Source of the DNA: Rhizobium sp. WYJ-E13
GTDB lineage: Bacteria > Pseudomonadota > Alphaproteobacteria > Rhizobiales > Rhizobiaceae
DNA: 64,000 nucleotides
Direction: 5' to 3'
NCBI RefSeq assembly: GCF_018987265.1
Contig: NZ_CP076853.1
Location: 248,001 to 312,000 of the forward strand
Within the stretch, counting starts at the first letter, position 1; each line of letters starts with the position of its first letter. Below the pieces are notes generated by a model. That model was not told the origin of the DNA. It worked only from the letters and a program-made list of their open reading frames with translations, and searched no databases. Of this stretch, positions 56,386 through 64,000 are shown piece after piece. Made by a program: the position numbers and the translations under genes.

Positions 56386-57549
56386 ATGACGACAGCCACG
56401 CGCTACTTCAAGATCGGACCCGCCCGTCTTTTCGTCCACTTCTGTGTTCTCGTCATTGTCATCGTCTGGCTTGTGCCCACACTCGGCATCTTCGTCAGCG
56501 CGCTCCGCGACAGGGACCAGATCACCGTTTCCGGCTGGTGGACCGCCTTTGCCGGCTCCACGCAGACGGTCGCCGCACGCCTCGGCACGCCCGACCAGCA
56601 GAAGCAGGAAGGCGATATCTTCGTTATCACGGGCAATGTGCTGGCAGACCAGCCGGGCCGCTCGGTCAAGGCCTTCGGCATACGCGTGCAACAGCCTTCG
56701 GCCTTCGAGGCCGGTCAGACCGCCGATCTCGGTGACGGCGCAAGCCTGGTCATCAACAGCGACGGCAGCTACCGTTACATGAAGAACGTCGCCTTCGCGC
56801 CCGACGAACGCCCGCGTCGCATCTATGTCGCGGCATCGGCTCCACCGGAATTCACACTGGCGAACTATAAAACCGTTCTGACGAGCGAAGGCATCGGTCA
56901 GTCCTTCATCAATTCGCTGACGGTGACCATTCCGGCGACCATTATCCCGATCCTGATCGCCGCCTTCGCAGCCTATGCGCTGAGCTGGATGGAGTTTCCG
57001 GGCCGCGCGCTGCTGATCGCACTCGTCGTCGGCCTCATCGTCGTGCCTCTGCAGATGTCGCTCATCCCGCTGCTGCGCCTCTATAACGAGATCGGTACAG
57101 CGATCGGCCAGCCGTCGAAGACCTATCCCGGCATCTGGCTGGCACATACGGCTTTCGGCATGCCGCTCGCCATCTATCTGCTCCGGGCCTATATTGCCGG
57201 CCTGCCCAAGGAGATCATCGAATCCGCCCGCGTCGATGGCGCCAGCGACTTCGAGATCTTCACTCGCATCGTATTGCCTCTGTCCTTCCCCGCGCTCGCC
57301 TCCTTCGCGATCTTCCAGTTCCTGTGGGTGTGGAACGACCTGCTCGTCGCCATGGTCTTCCTCGGCACCGACAAGGATCACCTCGTGCTGACGGGAGCGC
57401 TGAATGCGCTGCTCGGTTCGCGCGGCGGCAACTGGGAAATCCTGACGGCGTCGGCCTTCGTTACCATCATCATACCGCTGCTCGTCTTCTTCGGACTGCA
57501 GCGCTATCTGGTGCGCGGCCTGCTGGCGGGATCGGTCAAGGGAGGCTGA
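56386..57549 (+). CDS. aglG: Alpha-glucoside ABC transporter permease AglG with periplasmic insert
   Basis: The 387 residues form a MalG-type permease with the EAA loop IIESARVDGASDFEIFTRIV. Compared with usual MalG proteins (about 280-300), there is an extra segment of roughly 95 residues (about 60-155) between the first helix and the TM core. It looks beta-rich and includes DGASLVINSDGSYRYMKN, resembling bacterial Ig/VCBS-type strands. It should face the periplasm, near the binding protein. Confidence 0.94.
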   Translation: MTTATRYFKIGPARLFVHFCVLVIVIVWLVPTLGIFVSALRDRDQITVSGWWTAFAGSTQTVAARLGTPDQQKQEGDIFVITGNVLADQPGRSVKAFGIRVQQPSAFEAGQTADLGDGASLVINSDGSYRYMKNVAFAPDERPRRIYVAASAPPEFTLANYKTVLTSEGIGQSFINSLTVTIPATIIPILIAAFAAYALSWMEFPGRALLIALVVGLIVVPLQMSLIPLLRLYNEIGTAIGQPSKTYPGIWLAHTAFGMPLAIYLLRAYIAGLPKEIIESARVDGASDFEIFTRIVLPLSFPALASFAIFQFLWVWNDLLVAMVFLGTDKDHLVLTGALNALLGSRGGNWEILTASAFVTIIIPLLVFFGLQRYLVRGLLAGSVKGG

Positions 57550-57584
57550 TCAATCCCAAGACGTAGTTTCAAACAGGATATTCC

Positions 57585-59237
57585 ATGAGTGTGGCTTCCC
57601 AATCCATTCTGACCGCCGACAAGGACTGGTGGCGCGGCGCGGTGATCTATCAGATCTATCCGCGCTCCTACCAGGATTCGAACGGCGACGGCATCGGCGA
57701 CCTCAAGGGCATCACCGCCCGCCTGCCGCATATCGCAAGCCTCGGGGCCGACGCCATCTGGATTTCGCCCTTCTTCACCTCGCCGATGCGCGATTTCGGC
57801 TATGACGTTTCGGACTACGAAAACGTCGATGCGATCTTCGGCACGCTTGTCGATTTCGACACGCTGATTGCTGAAGCCCATCGCCTGGGTATTCGCGTGA
57901 TGATCGACCTTGTCATCTCGCACTCGTCCGATCAGCATCCGTGGTTTGTCGAAAGCCGCTCAAGCAAGACCAATGCCAAGGCCGATTGGTATGTCTGGGC
58001 CGACGCCAAGCCGGATGGTACGCCGCCGAACAACTGGCTGTCGATCTTCGGCGGCTCCGCATGGGCGTGGGATCCGACGCGCATGCAGTATTACATGCAC
58101 AACTTCCTGACCTCGCAGCCGGACATGAACCTGCACAATCCGGAAGTGCAGGATCGCCTGCTCGATGTCGTCCGTTTCTGGCTGAAGCGCGGCGTCGACG
58201 GCTTCCGCCTCGATACGATCAACTTCTATTTTCACGACAAGCTCTTGCGCGACAATCCGGCGCTCGCTCCGGAACGCCGCAATGCATCGACGGCTCCGGC
58301 CGTGAACCCCTATAACTTCCAGGAGCATCTCTACGATAAGAACCGCCCTGAAAACCTCGAATTCCTGAAGCGCTTCCGCGCGGTTTTGGAAGAGTTCCCG
58401 GCCATTGCCGCCGTCGGCGAAGTGGGTGACAGCCAGCGTGGTCTGGAAATCGTCGGCGAATATACGTCCGGCAATGACAAGATGCACATGTGCTACGCCT
58501 TCGAATTCCTGGCGCCCGATCCGCTTTCGCCGGAGCGCGTCGAGGAAGTCATGAAGGATTTCGGTGCGGCGGCTCCCGATGGCTGGGCCTGCTGGGCCTT
58601 CTCGAATCATGACGTCATGCGCCATGTCAGCCGCTGGGGTTCGCTGGTCGCCGATCACGATTCCTTTGCCAAGCTCTATGCCTCGCTGCTGATGACGTTG
58701 CGCGGTTCTGTCTGCCTCTATCAGGGTGAGGAACTCGCCCTCACCGAAGCCGATCTCGCCTATCAGGACCTGCAGGATCCCTACGGCATCCAGTTCTGGC
58801 CGGAATTCAAGGGACGTGATGGTTGCCGCACGCCCATGGTCTGGGACAGCCAGGTCGCCCAGGGCGGTTTCTCGACGGTGAAGCCCTGGCTGCCGGTGCC
58901 GGTCGAGCACATCCTGCGCGCCGTCAGCGTTCAGCAGGGCGACGAGAACTCGGTGCTGGAGCACTACCGCCGCTTTATCGCCTTCCGCAAGCAGCACCCG
59001 GCTTTCGCCAAGGGCGAGATCGAGTTCGAGGATCCGCAGGGCGACGCGCTGGTCTTCACCCGCGAATACGGCAACGAGACGTTGCTCTGCATCTTCAACA
59101 TGGGGCCGACGGAAACCAATGTGACGCTGCCGGCGGGCGAGTGGCAGGCTTTGACGGGGCACGGCTTTAACAGCAACAATTACGGCGACAAGATCGATAT
59201 TCCGGCCTGGGGGGCGTATTTCGCCCGCCTCGCTTAA
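57585..59237 (+). CDS. aglA: Alpha-glucosidase AglA (GH13)
   Basis: A cytoplasmic enzyme that cleaves imported alpha-glucosides to glucose. The 550 residues show the GH13 (beta/alpha)8 blocks VMIDLVISHSSDQHPWF, GFRLDTINFYF (nucleophile Asp near 209), AAVGEVGDS (acid/base Glu near 279) and SNHDVMRHVSRWG. The N-terminal YQIYPRSYQDSNGDGIGDL is typical of the oligo-1,6-glucosidase/sucrose hydrolase branch. There is no signal peptide. It is the fourth gene of the agl operon. Confidence 0.96.
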   Translation: MSVASQSILTADKDWWRGAVIYQIYPRSYQDSNGDGIGDLKGITARLPHIASLGADAIWISPFFTSPMRDFGYDVSDYENVDAIFGTLVDFDTLIAEAHRLGIRVMIDLVISHSSDQHPWFVESRSSKTNAKADWYVWADAKPDGTPPNNWLSIFGGSAWAWDPTRMQYYMHNFLTSQPDMNLHNPEVQDRLLDVVRFWLKRGVDGFRLDTINFYFHDKLLRDNPALAPERRNASTAPAVNPYNFQEHLYDKNRPENLEFLKRFRAVLEEFPAIAAVGEVGDSQRGLEIVGEYTSGNDKMHMCYAFEFLAPDPLSPERVEEVMKDFGAAAPDGWACWAFSNHDVMRHVSRWGSLVADHDSFAKLYASLLMTLRGSVCLYQGEELALTEADLAYQDLQDPYGIQFWPEFKGRDGCRTPMVWDSQVAQGGFSTVKPWLPVPVEHILRAVSVQQGDENSVLEHYRRFIAFRKQHPAFAKGEIEFEDPQGDALVFTREYGNETLLCIFNMGPTETNVTLPAGEWQALTGHGFNSNNYGDKIDIPAWGAYFARLA

Positions 59238-59258
59238 GGATCAGGAGGGGAGAAGAAA

Positions 59259-60350
59259 ATGACTGGACTGACGCTTAAGGATATCCGCAAATCCTATGGC
59301 TCCGTGGACGTGCTCCACGGCATCGACCTGGAAATCAACCAGGGCGAATTCATCGTTTTCGTCGGCCCCTCCGGCTGTGGCAAATCCACGCTTCTGCGGA
59401 TGATCGCCGGCTTGGAGAACATCACGGGCGGAGAGATGTATATCGATGGCATGCTCGTCAATGACGTGCCACCCTCCAAGCGAGGCATTGCCATGGTGTT
59501 CCAGTCCTATGCGCTCTATCCGCACATGACGGTCTTCGACAACATGGCCTTCGGCATGAAGATCGCGGGCGAAAGCAAGCAGGAGATCGACCGTCGCGTG
59601 CGGGCAGCGGCAGATAGCCTGCAACTCACCAAATATCTCGACCGCCTGCCCAAGGCGCTCTCCGGCGGCCAGCGGCAGCGCGTGGCGATCGGCCGTGCCA
59701 TCTGCCGCAATCCGAAGGTCTTTCTCTTTGACGAGCCGCTCTCGAACCTCGATGCGGCACTGCGCGTCGCAACCCGCATCGAGATCGCCCGCCTGAACGA
59801 GCAGATGGCCGATACGACGATGATCTATGTCACGCACGACCAGGTCGAGGCGATGACCCTCGCTGATCGCATCGTCGTTCTCTCGGCCGGCAATATCGAG
59901 CAGGTGGGAGCGCCGCTGGAGCTTTACGAACGGCCGGCGAACCTTTTCGTCGCCAAGTTCATCGGCTCTCCGGCCATGAACGTCATCCCCGCAACGATCA
60001 CCGACGCCGGTGAGAACACAACGGTGACGCTGACTGGCGGAAAGTCTGTGACGCTGGATATTGCCACAGCGGCCTCCGAGAAGGGCAAGCAGGCAAGCTT
60101 CGGCGTTCGCCCGGAGGATCTGCGCGTCGCAGACCCCAACGAGGACTACCTGTTCGAGGGCGAAGTCTCGATCGTCGAGGCGCTCGGTGAAGTGACGCTG
60201 CTTTATATCGAGGGCCTGGTTCAGGGGGAGCCGATCATCGTCAAGCTGCCCGGCATCTATGATGTGAAGAGGGGCCAGAAAATGCATTTCGTGGCTGACA
60301 GGCAGAAGCTGCACCTCTTCGACGCGGCGGGCCACACCTATAGGAAATGA
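59259..60350 (+). CDS. aglK: Alpha-glucoside ABC transporter ATPase AglK
   Basis: The 363 residues are a MalK-type ATPase: Walker A GPSGCGKST, signature ALSGGQRQRVAIGRAI, Walker B VFLFDEPLSNLDAALR, switch His in YVTHDQVEAM. A C-terminal TOBE/regulatory domain ends the protein. It energises AglFG. It is the last gene of aglEFGAK and starts 21 bp after aglA with GGAGGGG upstream. Confidence 0.96.
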   Translation: MTGLTLKDIRKSYGSVDVLHGIDLEINQGEFIVFVGPSGCGKSTLLRMIAGLENITGGEMYIDGMLVNDVPPSKRGIAMVFQSYALYPHMTVFDNMAFGMKIAGESKQEIDRRVRAAADSLQLTKYLDRLPKALSGGQRQRVAIGRAICRNPKVFLFDEPLSNLDAALRVATRIEIARLNEQMADTTMIYVTHDQVEAMTLADRIVVLSAGNIEQVGAPLELYERPANLFVAKFIGSPAMNVIPATITDAGENTTVTLTGGKSVTLDIATAASEKGKQASFGVRPEDLRVADPNEDYLFEGEVSIVEALGEVTLLYIEGLVQGEPIIVKLPGIYDVKRGQKMHFVADRQKLHLFDAAGHTYRK

Positions 60351-60465
60351 CCATCCATTTTTGGTGGAATCCTTCTTCCTGAGGCTGTGGAGGGGACGGA
60401 TTCTTACTTTCTGTTAAACATGCGGTGCTAGCCTTTTCCCGATCAAGACTGAGGGAACCAGGGCC

Positions 60466-60879
60466 GTGGCCGCATCCAATCCAACACCACCGAAATCGCA
60501 TTTCCTGGCCAAGGAAGAGTCTTTCATGTACGACCGCGAATCGCGGTTCAAGATGGAAGACACGATGAACGCCGCGCGCATCGAATATACGGAAAAGGGT
60601 GTCATGCACGCCGCCTCGCGCCGCTGCGATATCGTCCGTATCTCGATGAGCAGCGCGATCCTCGCGATCCTCACGCAGTACACGCTGCCCAAGCAGTTCT
60701 ATCTGGACATTCCGGATGCCCGCATCACCAAGGTAGGCTGCCTGCTGATGAAGACTTTCCCGAACAATACGATCGAAGTTCGTTTCCTGCGTCTGCTGAC
60801 GCAGAAGGAACTGAACAAGATCTTCGTTTACAGCACGCACCCGGCTCACAAGGACTACGTCCTCGATATCCGCGCGTAA
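60466..60879 (+). CDS. PilZ-like small protein
   Basis: The GTG at 60466 follows GAGGGA and gives 137 residues; ATG 60526 would give 117. The core [17 protein letters not shown] and a following beta-rich stretch ([36 protein letters not shown]) have the outline of a PilZ domain. The RxxxR and (D/N)xSxxG c-di-GMP residues are degenerate. It would therefore be a PilZ-like protein that may not bind the nucleotide. It stands alone between aglK and a shared terminator. Confidence 0.6.
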   Translation: MAASNPTPPKSHFLAKEESFMYDRESRFKMEDTMNAARIEYTEKGVMHAASRRCDIVRISMSSAILAILTQYTLPKQFYLDIPDARITKVGCLLMKTFPNNTIEVRFLRLLTQKELNKIFVYSTHPAHKDYVLDIRA

Positions 60880-60902
60880 CAGTCTCGCGTCTCGCTGGAT
60901 AT

Positions 60903-60940
60903 GAAAAACCCGCGGTTCACCTTGCCGCGGGATTTTCTTT
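60903..60940. terminator. Bidirectional terminator between the PilZ-like gene and edd
   Basis: CCCGCGG (60909-60915) pairs with CCGCGGG (60925-60931). AAAAA precedes it and TTTTCTTTT follows, so it can stop transcription from both sides. Confidence 0.88.
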
Positions 60941-60958
60941 TGCATTGATGAGGAGATG

Positions 60959-62785
60959 TCAGTGGGCGTGGAAGAGCACGCTGGCGCCCTGGTCGGACGG
61001 ACCGACCGCGTGGCGGAACGGCGCGAAGAGCTCGCGGCCCATGCCGAATTCATTGTCCGAAAGATCGATCGTCACAGGTTCGCGTTCGGCCATATCGGCG
61101 GCATCGACGAGAACTTCCAGCGTGCCCCTGATCGCATCCAGACGGATGATATCGCCATCCTTGATGCGGGCGATCGGGCCGCCGTCGACAGCTTCGGGCG
61201 TGACATGGATTGCCGCCGGGACCTTGCCGGAAGCACCGGACATGCGCCCGTCGGTCAGCAACGCCACGCGGAAACCGCGGTCCTGCAGCACGCCGAGTGG
61301 TGGGGTCAGCTTGTGCAATTCCGGCATGCCGTTGGCCTTCGGTCCCTGGAAGCGCACGACGGCAACGAAGTCACGATTAAGCTTGCCTTCCTTGAAGGCG
61401 TCCTGCAGTTCCTGCTGGCTGTGGAAGATGACCGCTGGCGCCTCGATGATATGGCGCTCTGCCTTGACGGCGGAAATCTTGATGACCGCCTTGCCGAGAT
61501 TGCCGCGCAGCATCTTCAGGCCACCATTGGCCTGGAAGGGCGTCTCGATACTGGCCAACACCTTGGGATCGTGGCTTTTTTCCGGCGAAGGCTGACGGAC
61601 GACCGCGCCGTTTTCGCCGAGCTGCGCATCGACCGTATAGGCTTCGAGACCCTGGCCGAAGACGGTGCGCACGTCGTCATGTACGAGTCCCTGCTTCAAC
61701 AGTTCCTTGATGAGGAAGCCCATGCCGCCGGCTGCCTGGAAATGGTTCACGTCGGCAAGACCGTTCGGATAGACACGGGCGAGCAGCGGGATCAGTTCCG
61801 AAAGCTCGGCAATGTCCTGCCAGGTGAGCACGATGCCGCCGGCGCGCGCCATGGCGACGAGGTGCATCGTGTGGTTCGTCGATCCGCCGGTCGCATGCAG
61901 GCCCACAACGCCATTGACAACAGAGCGTTCGTCGATCATCTCGCCGGCCGGTGTGAATTCGTTGCCGAGCGCGGTAATGGCGAGCGCCCGCTTGGCTGCC
62001 TCGCGCGTAAGCGCTTCGCGCAGCGGCGTGCCGGGATTGACGAAGGAGGAGCCCGGCATATGGAAGCCCATGATCTCCATCAGCATCTGGTTGGAATTGG
62101 CCGTGCCGTAGAAGGTGCAGGTGCCGGGACCGTGATAGGACTTGGATTCGGCTTCCAGAAGCTCGGCGCGGCCGACCTTGCCCTCAGCAAAGAGCTGGCG
62201 CACGCGCGACTTCTCGTCATTCGGCAGGCCCGAGGTCATCGGCCCGGCCGGAATGAAGATCGCCGGCAGATGGCCGAAGGAAAGCGCTGCGATGACGAGG
62301 CCGGGCACGATCTTGTCGCAGACGCCGAGGAAGAGGGCGGCATCGAACATGTTGTGCGATAAGCCGACACCGGCTGCCATCGCGATCAGGTCGCGCGAGA
62401 AGAGCGACAGCTCCATGCCTGGCTGTCCCTGGGTGACGCCATCGCACATGGCCGGCACGCCGCCGGCGACCTGGGCGATACCGCCGGCCTGCGCAGCCGC
62501 CTCGCGGATAACAGCTGGATAGGTCTCGAACGGCTGATGCGCCGAGAGCATATCGTTATAGGCGGTGATGATGCCGAGATTGGGCACGCGGTCGCCCGCA
62601 AGTGCATCCTTCTCGGCGGGGGAACAGACGGCGAAGCCGTGGGCGAGATTGGCGCAGCCGAGAACCGAACGGTTGACGCCTTGAGAGGCGGCAGCGCGCA
62701 GGCGCTCCAGATAGCGCTCGCGGGTCGGCTTCGAGCGTTCGACAATGCGATTCGTGATCGCAGCAATGCGTGCGTGAGCGGACAT
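60959..62785 (-). CDS. edd: 6-phosphogluconate dehydratase Edd
   Basis: Edd converts 6-phosphogluconate to KDPG, the committed step of the Entner-Doudoroff pathway, the main hexose route in rhizobia. The 608 residues belong to the IlvD/Edd family with cluster-ligand cysteines in [22 protein letters not shown] and [11 protein letters not shown]. Length is normal. It is the last gene of zwf-pgl-edd and is 68 bp from pgl. Confidence 0.97.
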   Translation of the reverse strand: MSAHARIAAITNRIVERSKPTRERYLERLRAAASQGVNRSVLGCANLAHGFAVCSPAEKDALAGDRVPNLGIITAYNDMLSAHQPFETYPAVIREAAAQAGGIAQVAGGVPAMCDGVTQGQPGMELSLFSRDLIAMAAGVGLSHNMFDAALFLGVCDKIVPGLVIAALSFGHLPAIFIPAGPMTSGLPNDEKSRVRQLFAEGKVGRAELLEAESKSYHGPGTCTFYGTANSNQMLMEIMGFHMPGSSFVNPGTPLREALTREAAKRALAITALGNEFTPAGEMIDERSVVNGVVGLHATGGSTNHTMHLVAMARAGGIVLTWQDIAELSELIPLLARVYPNGLADVNHFQAAGGMGFLIKELLKQGLVHDDVRTVFGQGLEAYTVDAQLGENGAVVRQPSPEKSHDPKVLASIETPFQANGGLKMLRGNLGKAVIKISAVKAERHIIEAPAVIFHSQQELQDAFKEGKLNRDFVAVVRFQGPKANGMPELHKLTPPLGVLQDRGFRVALLTDGRMSGASGKVPAAIHVTPEAVDGGPIARIKDGDIIRLDAIRGTLEVLVDAADMAEREPVTIDLSDNEFGMGRELFAPFRHAVGPSDQGASVLFHAH

Positions 62786-62853
62786 GGAAAATCCCTGCCT
62801 TGTTCTGGTTCGTCTGTATCTGTTCGCCGGCTCCGGCGGCCTATCAGGCCGTG

Positions 62854-63552
62854 TCAGGGAGCCCAGTAAATCTCGACCGGGGAAGTGGCCCGGCGCAGAA
62901 TGGCGCGGATCGGCATCTCTGCCTCTTCGCCTGTACCTTCTGCCTTGGCGAGAACGTTTTTTTTGCCTTCGCCCTCAATGTGGAGAATGAGCAGTTTGGC
63001 ATCTTCGAGAGCGGAGAAGGTGAAGGTCAGGCGCGGTTCGCCGGCTCCTTCCGCGTCCATGGTGATAATGCCACGCGGCGTCTTTGCGTCGAGCGCGACG
63101 CTCAAATTGTTGCCGCCCGGGAAGAATGAGGCCGTATGGCCGTCGCCGCCCATGCCGAGAATGACGACATCGAAGGGGATGCCGATCTCCGCACTCTTTA
63201 CCGTCGCAAGCTTTGCAGCCTCCTCGACCGAGGCCGCCGGCTGGTAAAGCGGCACGAAACGCGCCGCCTTAGCCTTGTTCTGGAGAAGATTGGCATCGAC
63301 CAGCAGATGGTTCGAGCGCGGATTGTCGGCAGGTACGAAGCGTTCGTCGACAAGCGTGATCGTCACCTTGGCCCAGTCGATATTGCGCGTCGAAAGCGCC
63401 TGGAAGAAGGCCTTCGGCGTGGAACCGCCGGAAACGGCAATGCTTGCCGCTCCGCGAGCTGCGATGGCTGCCGAGAGAGTTCCGGAAACCTTGTCAGCAA
63501 GGTTGGCGGCGAGTTCGGCGGCGTTCGCGAAGGAATGCAGTGTCGATGCCAT
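62854..63552 (-). CDS. pgl: 6-phosphogluconolactonase Pgl
   Basis: The 232 residues match the DevB/Pgl family: [20 protein letters not shown] block (here [13 protein letters not shown]), [19 protein letters not shown], and [16 protein letters not shown]. It hydrolyses the Zwf product. It begins 16 bp after zwf and precedes edd in the same operon. Confidence 0.96.
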   Translation of the reverse strand: MASTLHSFANAAELAANLADKVSGTLSAAIAARGAASIAVSGGSTPKAFFQALSTRNIDWAKVTITLVDERFVPADNPRSNHLLVDANLLQNKAKAARFVPLYQPAASVEEAAKLATVKSAEIGIPFDVVILGMGGDGHTASFFPGGNNLSVALDAKTPRGIITMDAEGAGEPRLTFTFSALEDAKLLILHIEGEGKKNVLAKAEGTGEEAEMPIRAILRRATSPVEIYWAP

Positions 63553-63568
63553 ATCTTCAGACCTCAGA

Positions 63569-64000
63569 CTAGATGTCGTCGTGCCAGGTGCGGCCGTCGC
63601 GTTCGATCAGCGCGATGGCCTGGCTCGGACCCCATGTGCCCGCCGTGTAGCCCTGCACTTGCTGGCCGGTCGATTCCCAACCCTTGAGGATCGGATCGAC
63701 CCACTGCCATGCGGCTTCGACTTCGTCGCGGCGCATGAACAGCGTCTGGTTGGAGCGGATGACGTCCATCAGCAGACGTTCGTAAGCGTCCGGATTGCGG
63801 ACGTTGAAGGCCTGGGCGAAGCTCATGTCGAGTGAGACGTTGCGCAGGCGCATGCCGCCCGGACCCGGATCCTTGATCATCAGCGACTGCTTGACGCCTT
63901 CGTCCGGCTGCAGGCGAATGATCAGCTGGTTCTGGCTGATGCGGCCGGCGGCCTGATCGAAGATCGCATGCGGGATCGGCTTGAAGGTGATGACGATTTC
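63569..64000 (-). CDS. zwf: Glucose-6-phosphate dehydrogenase Zwf, C-terminal part (5' end outside window)
   Basis: The frame is open from the window edge (codons EIVITFKPIPHAIF...) to the stop at 63569, about 143 residues. It matches the Zwf C-terminus: NQLIIRLQPDEGVKQSLMIK, then AYERLLMDVIRSNQTLFMRR and ending in YTAGTWGPSQAIALIERDGR before HDDI. The N-terminal NADP-binding half lies outside. It is first in the zwf-pgl-edd operon. Confidence 0.96.
   Translation of the reverse strand, partial: EIVITFKPIPHAIFDQAAGRISQNQLIIRLQPDEGVKQSLMIKDPGPGGMRLRNVSLDMSFAQAFNVRNPDAYERLLMDVIRSNQTLFMRRDEVEAAWQWVDPILKGWESTGQQVQGYTAGTWGPSQAIALIERDGRTWHDDI

Noticed and set aside
60956..62362. 468-codon plus-strand open frame opposite edd
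   Set aside because: Shadow of edd. The real gene has the cluster-binding cysteines and the operon context.
1..64000. CRISPR arrays, insertion sequences, tRNA or rRNA genes
   Set aside because: No regularly spaced repeats, transposase-like frames, or tRNA-like cloverleaf sequences were noticed on reading. A dedicated tRNA scan could not be run.

Overview
The window is a 64-kb chromosomal segment of an alphaproteobacterium of the Rhizobiaceae, most likely Rhizobium sensu stricto or a close relative. Three things point there. The order cheY1-A-W-R-B-Y2-D-T-fliF-visNR followed by the mot/flg/fli/fla genes is the rhizobial motility island. The flagellin paralogues are of the rhizobial type, about 300 residues long. 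The same block ends in the aglREFGAK alpha-glucoside locus and zwf-pgl-edd, as in Sinorhizobium meliloti. Base composition is uniformly GC-rich. I see no insertion sequences, integrases, tRNA genes or CRISPR arrays, so this looks like conserved core chromosome.

Layout. (1) 1-6334: chemotaxis operon with tightly overlapping genes, then fliF (6449-8143). (2) 8745-10246: visN/visR, the LuxR-type master regulators. (3) 10305-15542, minus strand: motA-fliM-fliN-fliG-flhB and a small unknown gene. (4) 15793-24727: flgF, fliI, an unknown membrane protein, flgBC-fliE-flgG-flgA-flgI-motE-flgH-fliL-fliP. (5) 24832-26751, minus strand: a TPR plus OGT-type glycosyltransferase next to the flagellin array. 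(6) 27153-31658: four flagellin genes, the fourth strongly divergent. (7) 31854-37036: a FliH-like gene, motB, motC, fliK (motD) and a lytic transglycosylase. (8) 37317-48453: rem, flgE-K-L, flaF, flbT, flgD, fliQ, flhA, fliR and small FliJ-, FlgJ- and FlgN-like genes, closed by a clear terminator. (9) 48741-52516: a WecG/TagA glycosyltransferase, an ExoP/Wzz-like membrane protein and folD. (10) 52517-60350: the agl regulator, ABC transporter and alpha-glucosidase. (11) 60466-64000: a PilZ-like protein and edd-pgl-zwf (zwf truncated by the window edge).

How it works together. VisNR would switch on rem, and Rem the basal-body, hook and motor genes. MotA/B with the periplasmic MotC and its chaperone MotE form the rhizobial-type stator. 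CheA and two CheY proteins control motor speed. FlaF and FlbT adjust flagellin output. The metabolic end of the window imports alpha-glucosides, hydrolyses them to glucose, and supplies the upper Entner-Doudoroff enzymes.

Most noteworthy. Three flagellin mRNAs each carry an upstream pyrimidine stretch that pairs with their own Shine-Dalgarno sequence, a plausible translational switch for FlbT. An OGT-family glycosyltransferase sits between fliP and the flagellins. Export-apparatus parts that look missing (FliH, FliJ, FlgN, and a muramidase-bearing FlgJ) appear to be covered by small divergent genes in the cluster. A terminator-like hairpin sits directly upstream of flhB.
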